The position numbers were made by a program, and so were the translations under genes. From Micavibrio sp. (GTDB lineage: Bacteria; Pseudomonadota; Alphaproteobacteria; Micavibrionales; UBA2020), in the NCBI GenBank assembly GCA_028283745.1, contig JAPWJZ010000009.1, positions 248,001 through 312,000 on the forward strand: a stretch of DNA of 64,000 nucleotides, read 5' to 3'. The notes beneath the pieces were generated by a model. That model was not told the origin of the DNA. It worked only from the letters and a program-made list of their open reading frames with translations, and did not search any database. Positions 1 to 8,857 of the stretch are shown here, in pieces (the first letter of the stretch is position 1; each line of letters opens with the position of its first letter).

Positions 1-1
1 C

Positions 2-202
2 GACACGGTTGTGGTGCCCCGCACCGACCTGCAGGTCGACAGCGGCGAAGACAATAAAATTGCCGTGCTGCAGGAAGGTGTTTCGCTCCAGACACTCGTC
101 GGCAGCCTGAACGCCCTGGGCGTCGGCCCCCGCGACATCATCACCATCCTGCAGTCCATCAAGGCTGCCGGCGCGCTGCAAGCCGAAATCGAGGTGATGT
201 AA
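2..202 (+). CDS. flgI: Flagellar P-ring protein FlgI, C-terminal end (5' truncated by window)
   Basis: Open frame from base 2; C-terminus VVVPRTDLQVDSGEDNKIAVLQEGVSLQTLVGSLNALGVGPRDIITILQSIKAAGALQAEIEVM is typical of FlgI. Confidence 0.9.
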   Translation, partial: DTVVVPRTDLQVDSGEDNKIAVLQEGVSLQTLVGSLNALGVGPRDIITILQSIKAAGALQAEIEVM

Positions 203-549
203 TGAATACGCAAACCGCACAAACCGTGCTCAGCGCCGCCCCCTTCGCCACGATAAACCACAAGACGCTGCCGTCGGCAACGCAGGACACCAGCAAGGTT
301 GACGCAAAAACCAAGGCCAGCGCGCAGGATTTCGAGGCGGTGTTTATTTCCGAGATGCTGTCGCACATGTTCGAAGGCATCAAGCCCGACCCCATGTTCG
401 GCGGCGGCAGCGGCGAAAAGATGTTCCAGGGCATGATGGTCCAGGAATACGGCAAAATGATGGCGAAGGGCCAGGGTATCGGCATTTCGCAGCAGCTTCA
501 AACTGTAATGATGCAAATGCAAGAACAACAACATACAACAAAAGGGTGA
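202..549 (+). CDS. flgJ: Rod-binding protein, FlgJ N-terminal domain-like (no muramidase domain)
   Basis: 115 aa, KASAQDFEAVFISEMLSHMFEGI...GGGSGEKMFQGMMVQEYGKMMA; directly follows flgI. Confidence 0.8.
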   Translation: MNTQTAQTVLSAAPFATINHKTLPSATQDTSKVDAKTKASAQDFEAVFISEMLSHMFEGIKPDPMFGGGSGEKMFQGMMVQEYGKMMAKGQGIGISQQLQTVMMQMQEQQHTTKG

Positions 550-1034
550 TCAACATGACCAGTCCGTCCGTGAACCAGACCGCCGCCGCACTTAACGCCC
601 CCATCGGTACCGATGTCCTGCGCGTCCTGCAAATCCTCGAGGATTTCGGCGGCCTGCTGGTAAAAGAAACCCACGCACTGAAGAAATCCGACTTCAAAAC
701 GGTTGACCTGCTGCAAGCCAACAAGCGCAGCCTGGCCCGCGAATACCAGGAGCTGGTAAGCGGCCTTTCCACCCGCAAGGAAGAAATGGGCCGCATTGAT
801 ACGGGCCTTCGCAACCAGCTGGTGCAAAAACGCACCGGTTTTACGCAAATCCTCAACGACAACCTGCGCGCGCTTGAAGCGGCGAAAGCCAGCACCGCGC
901 GCCTTGTCGGCAAAATTCTCGACGTCGCCCGCAAGGCCGTCGCAGACGACCACCAGACCCACTACTCATCGAAAGGAAAAAGCCAGTCTTACAAAACGTC
1001 CACCCGCTCCCTCGCCGTGGACACAAACCTTTAA
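546..1034 (+). CDS. FlgN-like flagellar chaperone (start may be internal ATG at 555)
   Basis: Helical 162 aa protein (LLVKETHALKKSDF...LQANKRSLAREYQEL) in flagellar context. Confidence 0.55.
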   Translation: MINMTSPSVNQTAAALNAPIGTDVLRVLQILEDFGGLLVKETHALKKSDFKTVDLLQANKRSLAREYQELVSGLSTRKEEMGRIDTGLRNQLVQKRTGFTQILNDNLRALEAAKASTARLVGKILDVARKAVADDHQTHYSSKGKSQSYKTSTRSLAVDTNL

Positions 1035-1249
1035 TGACCTTTAAGACATAGACCCACTAGGCTTAAAGACCCTACGTTTAACCATCCCTTACTTGATATG
1101 AACTGCCCTCCCTCCCAAAGGGCCGCCTGTTTTCCCGCAGGCGGCCCACAGGGCTTTTGTGCGCATTGTTTTGCGCCAGCGTAATGCGCGCTTATGGCCG
1201 CTTTTCCAGTGTTTTAGGCCATAAAATAATTTCACCCATATCTCGAAAC

Positions 1250-1265
1250 TGGCACGCCTCCTGCA
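1250..1265 (+). promoter_or_regulatory. Candidate sigma54 (-24/-12) promoter upstream of fliK-like gene
   Basis: TGGCACGCCTCCTGCA: GG-N10-GC spacing, ~36 nt before the start codon. Confidence 0.65.
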
Positions 1266-1300
1266 AGGATAGATACAGATGAAACCAGGAGGTCCCTTTC

Positions 1301-3019
1301 GTGGATGCTATCAACAACATCGTTTCCAACCAGACTTCGACCGGCGCGGGTAACGCTGCCGGCGGTGGCAAAACGCTGTCCACGCAAGACATTATCGCGT
1401 TCGCCGATAACCTTGATACAAAGCGCGCCGTTGCGCAGGACAAGCCCGCGCAAAGCAGCAAGGCAGCTCAAAAAAGTTCCGACAATAAAGATGTCAGCAC
1501 CAAGGAAGCAGACGCCAAGAGCGCCGCGAAGACGGACGATGCAAAAAATGCCGACGCTAAAAAAGCGGCTGATGACAAGAATGATGCGAAAGTTGCCGAC
1601 CGCAAGGACGTCAAGGCAGGCGACGCGGCAAAAAGTGCCGATGCCGCAACCGATGCAGATAAAGCCGCCGCACAAACCGCTGCGGATGACTCTGGTAAAA
1701 CTGCCGCACCGAAAACTGCCACCGTTGCCACCGGCACCCCGGCAGCGCCGCTGGTGACCCTGCTGCAAGATGATAGCGCAACCACCGACCTGCAACAGAA
1801 CCTGCAGCAGCTTTTCAATAAACTGCCGGGCACCGACCCGCAGAGCCTCGCCCAGTTCCGCACCGATGCCATCAAGATGATGAAATCGCAAGGCATGAGC
1901 GACAGCGACATCCAGCAAAACCTTGTCCAGTTCGCCATCAACCAGGGCGATACGCTGACGACCGCGCAGGCCACACAGATTATGATGCCGCTGCAGGCCG
2001 ATACCACGCCTGCAAAAGCCGCCAGCAAGGACGATGCTGACATGGCCGCCATCATCAGCCGCCGCAAGCCACAAGCTGCCGCAGCCAAGACGGATGCTGC
2101 TGCCAGCACCAACGTCGCCGTTGCGGTTGCAACCCAGGTCACCAAGCAAGTGCAGAACACCGGCGCAAAAGCTTCCGCCGAAGCGACCGCAGCTGCTGTT
2201 GCGCCGCTGCAGGCTGACCAGGCCGCCGCGCCTGCCGCCACCCCCGCTGCCGCAAAAGCCCCCGCCGCGCCGCAAGCCGCGCCCCAGCAGGACGCACAAC
2301 AAAATACCGCAGCGCCGCTGCAACTGGCGCATGACGCTGCCAGCCTGCCCGCGCAAAAAGCACCGGCGACGGATACCGCGCACATCGCCCTCGTCAACGG
2401 TTTTGCCTCGGGTGATGCCGGTTCGGATAATGGCGCTTCCAACGGCCAATCGTTCAACCAGTTCTCCGGCCAGAATGACCCGGCGGCTGCGGGCGGCACC
2501 TTGAGCGGCCTGAAGCTGGCAAGCGACGCGAGCGCCGGCAGCTTCGTCAATACATTGAATAACTCTGCCGAAACCGCGCCCGCCGCGACCATGCAGACCA
2601 TCGCCATGCAGATCCAGCAAAACGCCGCCGGCAAGGTCAATACCTTCACCATGCAGCTGAACCCGTCGGAACTGGGCGGCCTTGAAGTGCGCCTGAAGTT
2701 CACCAAAGACGGCGCGCTGAAAGCGCAGCTGACCGCCGACAAGCCCGAAACGCTGTCCATGCTGCAAAAAGACGCTCCGCAGCTGCACCGCATTCTGCAA
2801 GGCCTCGGCATGAACGCGGATGACGCGTCATTGTCCTTCAACCTGCGCCAGCAAAACCAGCAGCAGGGCAACGCGCAGGATGCGCAAAACGGCAACGGCC
2901 ACGGCAACCGCGGCTATGACGGCAGCGACAACACCATCGACGCGACCGCACTGCAGGCAAATATTTCCATCGAAGCGCAAGGCTCCATCAGCCAGCGCGG
3001 CGTCAACATCGTCATTTAA
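1301..3019 (+). CDS. fliK: Flagellar hook-length control protein FliK
   Basis: Ala/Lys/Asp-rich N-terminal region; C-terminal FTMQLNPSELGGLEVRLKFTKDGALKAQLTADKPETLSMLQKDAPQLHRILQGLG = Flg_hook domain. Confidence 0.85.
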   Translation: MDAINNIVSNQTSTGAGNAAGGGKTLSTQDIIAFADNLDTKRAVAQDKPAQSSKAAQKSSDNKDVSTKEADAKSAAKTDDAKNADAKKAADDKNDAKVADRKDVKAGDAAKSADAATDADKAAAQTAADDSGKTAAPKTATVATGTPAAPLVTLLQDDSATTDLQQNLQQLFNKLPGTDPQSLAQFRTDAIKMMKSQGMSDSDIQQNLVQFAINQGDTLTTAQATQIMMPLQADTTPAKAASKDDADMAAIISRRKPQAAAAKTDAAASTNVAVAVATQVTKQVQNTGAKASAEATAAAVAPLQADQAAAPAATPAAAKAPAAPQAAPQQDAQQNTAAPLQLAHDAASLPAQKAPATDTAHIALVNGFASGDAGSDNGASNGQSFNQFSGQNDPAAAGGTLSGLKLASDASAGSFVNTLNNSAETAPAATMQTIAMQIQQNAAGKVNTFTMQLNPSELGGLEVRLKFTKDGALKAQLTADKPETLSMLQKDAPQLHRILQGLGMNADDASLSFNLRQQNQQQGNAQDAQNGNGHGNRGYDGSDNTIDATALQANISIEAQGSISQRGVNIVI

Positions 3020-3045
3020 GAATTAGATTTTAAGGAGACCACAAC

Positions 3046-3759
3046 ATGAGCACAGTCGGCGCAACAACGGGCACCAGCGGCACCGCTTCCACCGCGACCA
3101 CGGACCAGAAGACGCTGAACGGCAACTTCGACGAGTTCCTGACGCTGCTGACGACGCAGCTGAAAAACCAGGATCCGCTGTCCCCCATGGACTCGACGCA
3201 GTTCACCAACCAGCTGGTCCAGTTCTCCGGCGTTGAACAGCAGATCAAGGGCAACGATACGCTCAACAAGCTGCTGACCATGCAAACCCTGAACATGACC
3301 GCCCTCGGCGTCAGCTTCATCGGCAAAGACGTTGAAGTGGCCGGCAATAATTTCATGTCGGACGGTGTAAAATCTTCCTCCATGTCCTACACCATGCCGG
3401 ACGGCGCGGCGGCAGGCACCATCAGCATCACCAACGCGGATGGCGAAGTTGTTTATTCGAAAGATGCAGACGTTACCGCCGGCAGCCACAACTTTGTGTG
3501 GGACGGCAAGGACAGCGTCGGCAACCCGATGCCCGCAGGCACCTATACATTCAAGGTCAGCGCACAGACCGCGACGAAAGACGCGCTGAACGTTGTGACG
3601 TATGTGCCGGGCCACGTGACCAGCCTTGAATCTGCAGATGACGGCACACTGTTGCTGAACGTGAGCGGCCAGTCCGTTCCGCTCACCGACGTGCGCAAAA
3701 TTTCCGAAGCGGGTTCGACCGATACTTCATCGACTGAAAATTCGTCGACCTCTTCATAA
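3046..3759 (+). CDS. flgD: Flagellar hook assembly scaffolding protein FlgD
   Basis: FDEFLTLLTTQLKNQDPLSPMDSTQFTNQLVQFSGVEQQIKGN motif; Ig-like domain WDGKDSVGNPMPAGTYTFKVSA. Confidence 0.95.
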   Translation: MSTVGATTGTSGTASTATTDQKTLNGNFDEFLTLLTTQLKNQDPLSPMDSTQFTNQLVQFSGVEQQIKGNDTLNKLLTMQTLNMTALGVSFIGKDVEVAGNNFMSDGVKSSSMSYTMPDGAAAGTISITNADGEVVYSKDADVTAGSHNFVWDGKDSVGNPMPAGTYTFKVSAQTATKDALNVVTYVPGHVTSLESADDGTLLLNVSGQSVPLTDVRKISEAGSTDTSSTENSSTSS

Positions 3760-3777
3760 CTGGCACACAGATTGCAA
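3760..3777 (+). promoter_or_regulatory. Candidate sigma54 promoter upstream of flgE
   Basis: cTGGCACACAGATTGCAag: GG-N10-GC, immediately after the flgD stop. Confidence 0.65.
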
Positions 3778-3841
3778 GACTTTTTTCTGGATTAGTTTCA
3801 CCGCCGGCAGAAAATACCGGCACACAAAAGGGAGATAGGAT

Positions 3842-5488
3842 ATGAGCATTTTCGGTTCGCTCTTCACTGCAGTTTCCGGCCTCGCCGCACAGAGCCAGTC
3901 GCTGAGCATGATTTCCAACAACATCGCCAACACCAGCACGGTCGGCTACAAACGTTCCGACGCCGCGTTCTCCAGCCTGGTTACCAGCGAGAGCCGCTCG
4001 ACGCTGTACAGCCCGGGTTCGGTCAAGGCAACACAGAACCAGCGCATCGACCAGCAGGGCATTTTGCAGCAGTCCGCTTCCGCAACCGACATCGCGCTGT
4101 CCGGCAACGGCTTCTTCGTCGTGAAGAACGGCACGGGCTCGGGCGCTGAAACGCTCTTCACCCGCGCAGGCTCCTTCTCCGAAGATGAAAACGGCGCACT
4201 GAAAAACACCGCAGGCTTCACGCTCTACGGCTGGCCGCTCGACCAGAACGGCGCGCTGCCCGCAGGCTCGGCAAGCCCCGGCTCGCTCGTTCCCGTTGAC
4301 CTGTCCACCGTGACCGGGCAGCCGAAAGCGACCACCACGGGCGCGCTCAAAATGAACCTGTCCTCCGACACGGCGCTGCAGCCCTACCCGCTGGACCCAA
4401 CGACGCCCGCAAGCTTCACCCGCGCGCTGAAGGTTTATGACTCCCTCGGCACCGCGCAGGACATGAACCTCGAATTCACGCACATTGAATCGCCCACCGC
4501 GATTGCACGTGGGGGTACCGACCTTTCTTCCGTCAGCGGCATGCTTGCCGGCCAGAACGGCTTTAGCAATACCGACACCTTCGACATTTCCGTCGACGGC
4601 GCGGTGCCCGCCACCACCACCATCACGCTGGATGGCGGCGTCAGCAAAATGCTGGCGGATATTAACGCCATCGTTGACGCCAGCGGCAAACCGCTCGTCA
4701 ACGCCAGCCTGGACCCCAGCGGCAACCTGACCATCAAGGCCCGCGACCTGACGGCGAACATTACACTCGCCGACGGTTCCGGCGCACCGCTCGCAGGCGG
4801 CCTCGGCATGGCAGGCGGCGGCACCTATACGCCCCCCGCAACCGCGACCAACCTGCTGGCAACGCCCAACAGCACCAACAACCCCGAAGGCTGGTGGCAG
4901 GTGACTGTCAAATCGCCGGGCGGCGCCGTGCTGTCCTCGGGCCAGGTCAACTTTGACGGCACCGGCACGCTGAATGCCGCGGTTCCCGCCAACGGCCAGA
5001 TCCCGCTTGCGATCAACAACATCAACTGGGGCGACGGTTCCAACACCCAGAACATCTCGCTCGATATCGCCAACCTGACGCAGCACTCCGGCGACTTCGA
5101 CGTGATCTCCGCAACGCAGAACGGCGCGGCGCCCGGCGTGCGCACCGGTGTCTCGATCGACGCGGACGGTTATGTGTCGGCGCAGTTCAGCAACGGCCAG
5201 AGCCAGCGCGTGTTCAAGCTGGCGGTCGCAACCTTCGCCAACGCCAACGGCCTTGACAGCCTGACCGGCAACGTCTTCCGCGAATCCGATACCTCCGGCA
5301 CACTGAACCTGCGCGAAGCGGGCACCGGTTCCGCCGGCAACATTCAAGGCGGCGCGCTCGAGGAATCGAACGTCGACCTTGCCGATGAGTTTTCTAAAAT
5401 GATCGTCACGCAGCGCGCTTACTCTGCAAACACGAAGGTCATCACCACCGCCGACCAGATGACGCAGGAATTGCTGCAGCTGAGATAA
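3842..5488 (+). CDS. flgE: Flagellar hook protein FlgE
   Basis: SIFGSLFTAVSGLAAQSQSLSMISNNIANTSTVGYKRSDAAF and C-term EESNVDLADEFSKMIVTQRAYSANTKVITTADQMTQELLQLR. Confidence 0.95.
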   Translation: MSIFGSLFTAVSGLAAQSQSLSMISNNIANTSTVGYKRSDAAFSSLVTSESRSTLYSPGSVKATQNQRIDQQGILQQSASATDIALSGNGFFVVKNGTGSGAETLFTRAGSFSEDENGALKNTAGFTLYGWPLDQNGALPAGSASPGSLVPVDLSTVTGQPKATTTGALKMNLSSDTALQPYPLDPTTPASFTRALKVYDSLGTAQDMNLEFTHIESPTAIARGGTDLSSVSGMLAGQNGFSNTDTFDISVDGAVPATTTITLDGGVSKMLADINAIVDASGKPLVNASLDPSGNLTIKARDLTANITLADGSGAPLAGGLGMAGGGTYTPPATATNLLATPNSTNNPEGWWQVTVKSPGGAVLSSGQVNFDGTGTLNAAVPANGQIPLAINNINWGDGSNTQNISLDIANLTQHSGDFDVISATQNGAAPGVRTGVSIDADGYVSAQFSNGQSQRVFKLAVATFANANGLDSLTGNVFRESDTSGTLNLREAGTGSAGNIQGGALEESNVDLADEFSKMIVTQRAYSANTKVITTADQMTQELLQLR

Positions 5489-5558
5489 TTTTTAACTCCA
5501 TCACAACATCAACAACGTAAACAACATTCATACTGAATAGAAAAAAGGAACAAACGAC

Positions 5559-6389
5559 ATGGCTGACGTTACCCTTACCGCCGCACTCCGCTCAAACCTC
5601 CTGAGCTTGCAAGGCACCCAGAAACTGCTCGACCAGACCCAGCTGCGCCTCGCAACGGGCCTGAAAGTGAACAGCGCGCTTGATAACCCCAACTCCTACT
5701 TCGCAGCGCAGGCTGTCAACAACCGCGCAACCGACCTGTCCTCGCTGCTTGACGGCATTGGTCAGTCCATTCAGGTGCTGAAAGCCGCCGACCAGGGCTT
5801 GCAGACCATCACGTCGTACCTCAGCCAGGCGCAAGCTTTGGCGCAGAACGCGCTCGACAACGCAAACTCCAACGGCGGTACCAACACCAACGCCGTAGCG
5901 GATGCCGCGAGCTACCAGGCCATTCAGGACCAGATCAACGCGCTGATCGGCGACGCCGGCTACCGCGGCACCAACCTTCTGAAGGGCGGCACGCTGCAAG
6001 TGACCTTCAACGAGTCGGGCACCTCTTCCCTGACCGTTACCGGCGTTGACGATACGACGACGAACACGGCGACCCTTAACCTGACGCCCTCGCCGCTGGA
6101 CAGCGCCACAAACATCCAGACCGAGATCACCGCGATCAAGAAAGCGCTTGATGCCGCGCGTTCGCAGGCTGCGACCTTCGGTAACAACCTCAACATCATC
6201 CAGACCCGCCAGGACTTCACGCAGAACCTCATCAACGTTCTGCAAGAAGGCCGCGACAAGCTGACCGTCGCCGACAAGAACGAGGAAGGCGCGAAACTGC
6301 TCTCCCTGCAAACCACGCAGCAGCTGGGCATTACGTCTCTGTCCCTCGCTTCGCAGGCGAACCAGTCCGTTCTCAAGCTCTTCGGCTAA
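5559..6389 (+). CDS. Flagellin (copy 1)
   Basis: 276 aa, ALRSNLLSLQGTQKLLDQTQLRLATGLKVNSALDNPNSYFAAQ and C-terminal D0 helix; short flagellin. Confidence 0.93.
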   Translation: MADVTLTAALRSNLLSLQGTQKLLDQTQLRLATGLKVNSALDNPNSYFAAQAVNNRATDLSSLLDGIGQSIQVLKAADQGLQTITSYLSQAQALAQNALDNANSNGGTNTNAVADAASYQAIQDQINALIGDAGYRGTNLLKGGTLQVTFNESGTSSLTVTGVDDTTTNTATLNLTPSPLDSATNIQTEITAIKKALDAARSQAATFGNNLNIIQTRQDFTQNLINVLQEGRDKLTVADKNEEGAKLLSLQTTQQLGITSLSLASQANQSVLKLFG

Positions 6390-6450
6390 CAATAACGGAC
6401 TTACCACTCTCTTTGCTTACCCCTCTCCCTGACTCAAGAGTGGGACTAAA

Positions 6451-6490
6451 CGAAACCCCGCAGGCAGAAGCCCGCGGGGTTTCGCCTTTG
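6451..6490 (+). terminator. Rho-independent-like terminator after flagellin 1
   Basis: CGAAACCCCGC-loop-GCGGGGTTTCG followed by a T-containing tract. Confidence 0.7.
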
Positions 6491-6620
6491 TGGGCTATTG
6501 TGCGCTGTAGCGCGGCACATTTAACCCGCCCCTTAATAACAAGTCCGGCAAAAACAGCCGCTTTGCATCCATATTGCTACCCCTGCATGGCATAACCCCG
6601 TGAAAACAGGCCTGAAAAAA

Positions 6621-6635
6621 CGGCATGGTCCTTGC
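6621..6635 (+). promoter_or_regulatory. Candidate sigma54 promoter upstream of flagellin 2
   Basis: CGGCATGGTCCTTGCA: GG-N10-GC; ~270 nt before the start codon. Confidence 0.5.
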
Positions 6636-6806
6636 ATTTGATTCTTTTGAGGATCGTGCGGCGCTATTGAGTCGCAAAAAAAGCAGGAGGAAAACTGAAC
6701 ATTCGAACAAGAATTAGACGTAAAACAGGTATTACGACATTACCACCCTGAATTTATTCCCTTGTATATCAATGATATATGAATAATTTTGGCTTTTGCG
6801 TCGAAA

Positions 6807-6821
6807 TAAATGATTTGTTAA
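6807..6821 (+). promoter_or_regulatory. Candidate CtrA-type box upstream of flagellin 2
   Basis: TAAA-TGATTTG-TTAA(CC), one mismatch to TTAA-N7-TTAA. Confidence 0.35.
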
Positions 6822-6906
6822 CCAGTACCATGGCATGATGAACGTATGGTGAAGGGAGTAACCCGACACCGATACACAATGCATCAACCTAGAAAAGGAA
6901 AATGCC

Positions 6907-7734
6907 ATGGCTGACGTTACCCTTACTGCCGCCCTCCGTTCAAACCTCTTGAGCCTGCAGGGCACTCAAAAACTCCTCGATCAAACCCAGCTTCGTCTCG
7001 CAACCGGCCTGAAAGTGAACAGCGCGTTGGACAACCCCAACTCGTACTTCGCAGCGCAGTCCGTCAACAACCGCGCGACCGACCTGACCTCCCTCCTCGA
7101 CGGCATTGGCCAGTCCATTGAAGTGCTGAAAGCCGCTGACCAGGGTATTCAAACCATCACCTCTTACCTGAACCAGGCGCAAGCTCTGGCGCAGAACGCA
7201 CTTGATAACGCAAACGCCAACGGCGGCACCAACACCAACGCTGTGGCGGATGCTGCGAGCTACGCTGCCATCCAGGACCAGATCAACTCGGTCATCGGTG
7301 ACGCAGGCTATCGCGGTACCAACCTGCTGAAAGGCGGCACGTTGCAAGTGACCTTCAACGAGACGGGTACCTCTTCTCTGAGCGTCACCGGCGTTGACGA
7401 TACAGCGACCAGCACGACGACCCTGAAACTGACCGCAGCGCCGCTGGACACCGCCACTGGCATTCAGACTGAAATCACCGCAATCAAAGCCGCACTGGAC
7501 ACCGTGCGTTCGCAGGCTGCGACCTTCGGTAACAACCTCAACATCATCCAGACCCGCCAGGACTTCACGCAGAACCTCATCAACGTTCTGCAAGAAGGCC
7601 GCGACCAGCTGACGGTCGCCGACAAGAACGAGGAAGGCGCGAAACTGCTCTCCCTGCAAACCACTCAGCAGCTGGGCATTACGTCTCTGTCCCTCGCTTC
7701 GCAAGCGAACCAGTCCATCCTCAAGCTGTTCTAA
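6907..7734 (+). CDS. Flagellin (copy 2)
   Basis: 275 aa, highly similar to copy 1. Confidence 0.93.
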   Translation: MADVTLTAALRSNLLSLQGTQKLLDQTQLRLATGLKVNSALDNPNSYFAAQSVNNRATDLTSLLDGIGQSIEVLKAADQGIQTITSYLNQAQALAQNALDNANANGGTNTNAVADAASYAAIQDQINSVIGDAGYRGTNLLKGGTLQVTFNETGTSSLSVTGVDDTATSTTTLKLTAAPLDTATGIQTEITAIKAALDTVRSQAATFGNNLNIIQTRQDFTQNLINVLQEGRDQLTVADKNEEGAKLLSLQTTQQLGITSLSLASQANQSILKLF

Positions 7735-7768
7735 TCCTAGAACGCTTCGGAAGACGAAGAATAAAAAA

Positions 7769-7849
7769 GGCCGGCGGTTTAAAACCCGCCGGTTCTTTTT
7801 TTGCCTTTCAAAGAAAGGCGCGGTTTAAAACCCGCCGGTTCTTTTTTTG
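7769..7849 (+). terminator. Duplicated terminator region after flagellin 2
   Basis: CCGGCGG(TTTAAAA)CCCGCCGG-TTCTTTTTTT hairpin; 30 bp GCGGTTTAAAACCCGCCGGTTCTTTTTTTG repeated exactly at 7774-7803 and 7820-7849. Confidence 0.75.
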
Positions 7850-7875
7850 TTCTTTTTGGGAATAATCCGGCTTTA

Positions 7876-7890
7876 TTATAGATTTGTTAA
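7876..7890 (+). promoter_or_regulatory. Candidate CtrA-type box upstream of flbT
   Basis: TTAT-AGATTTG-TTAA, one mismatch to TTAA-N7-TTAA. Confidence 0.35.
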
Positions 7891-7966
7891 TAAACTCTAT
7901 GCCAAAATAGGTATACATTCGGCGAAAGAACTTCGCCTGCACAGCAAAAGCCCCGGAGAGAATCTC

Positions 7967-8350
7967 ATGGCACTCATCATCGACCTTAAGCCCCAGGAAC
8001 GCATCATCATCGGCAACGCCCTCATCACCAATGATGCGGCGCGGGCAAGACTGCATATCGAGGGCGAGGCCCCCATTCTGCGTGAAAAAGACATTATGCG
8101 CGAGTCAGAGGCGAATTCGCCGTGCAAGCGCATTTACCTGACCATCCAGCTTATGTACCTCGCGGCTGACCCGAAGACGCTGCACGACATTTACTTCGAC
8201 CAGATCCGCGACATTCAAAGCGCTGCGCCGTCGACGGCGCCGATTTTCATGAAGATCAACGATCATATCATGAACACGCATTACTACAAGGCGCTGAAAG
8301 AAGCGCGCAACCTTATCCAGTATGAATCGGAGTTGCTCGCCAATGCCTGA
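7967..8350 (+). CDS. flbT: Flagellum biosynthesis repressor FlbT
   Basis: MALIIDLKPQERIIIGNALITNDAARARLHIEGEAPILREKDIM; ORF extended upstream in track, ATG at 7967 preferred (RBS GGAGAG). Confidence 0.9.
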   Translation: MALIIDLKPQERIIIGNALITNDAARARLHIEGEAPILREKDIMRESEANSPCKRIYLTIQLMYLAADPKTLHDIYFDQIRDIQSAAPSTAPIFMKINDHIMNTHYYKALKEARNLIQYESELLANA

Positions 8351-8801
8351 CAAAAAAAATCCTTATGCCGCAGCCGCGGATGCTTATGGTTCGATGGCGG
8401 GCAGTGTTGACCAGCGCGCCATGGAAGGAAAAATTCTACTGCGGGCAGCAAGCCGCCTTGAAGATACCTCCCGCCGCCTTGCGGCGGGCGAGAAAATCAA
8501 AAGCGCGGATATTGCCGACGTGCTGGAATATAACCAGAAGCTGTGGCAATTGTTTGTCGAAGACGCGCGCAACCCCGACCACCCGCTGCCGAGCGATATT
8601 AAAAACAACATCGCCACGCTGGCATTGTTTATTTTCAAGCGCACGCTGGAGCTGCGCATTGATCCGAAGCCGGAAAAATTCCAGGCCGTCATCGAAATCA
8701 ACCGCAACATCGCGGCGGGCTTGATGAAACAGGTGAAACCCCTGCCCGGCCAGCAGCAACACCCCACCGACAGCAAACCCAAAGCGGACAGCATCGCGTA
8801 A
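8343..8801 (+). CDS. flaF: Flagellar biosynthesis regulator FlaF
   Basis: NPYAAAADAYGSMAGSVDQRAMEGKILLRAASRLE...NQKLWQLFVEDARNPDHPLPSDIKNNIATLALFIFKRT; overlaps the flbT end. Confidence 0.9.
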   Translation: MPDKKNPYAAAADAYGSMAGSVDQRAMEGKILLRAASRLEDTSRRLAAGEKIKSADIADVLEYNQKLWQLFVEDARNPDHPLPSDIKNNIATLALFIFKRTLELRIDPKPEKFQAVIEINRNIAAGLMKQVKPLPGQQQHPTDSKPKADSIA

Positions 8802-8857
8802 GCGGAAGGCTTTCTCGCACAGGGCCAAGCGTAACTCTGTTTGGAATTGCGGTTGAT

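Noticed and set aside
1232-2800. 522 aa and 479 aa minus-strand ORFs opposite fliK
   Set aside because: Produced by the Ala/Lys-rich codons of fliK; low-complexity Cys/Gly/Arg or Ala/Ser/Cys translation
3683-5347. 554 aa minus-strand ORF antisense to flgE
   Set aside because: Shadow frame of flgE, Gly/Val/Arg/Ala-rich and without motifs
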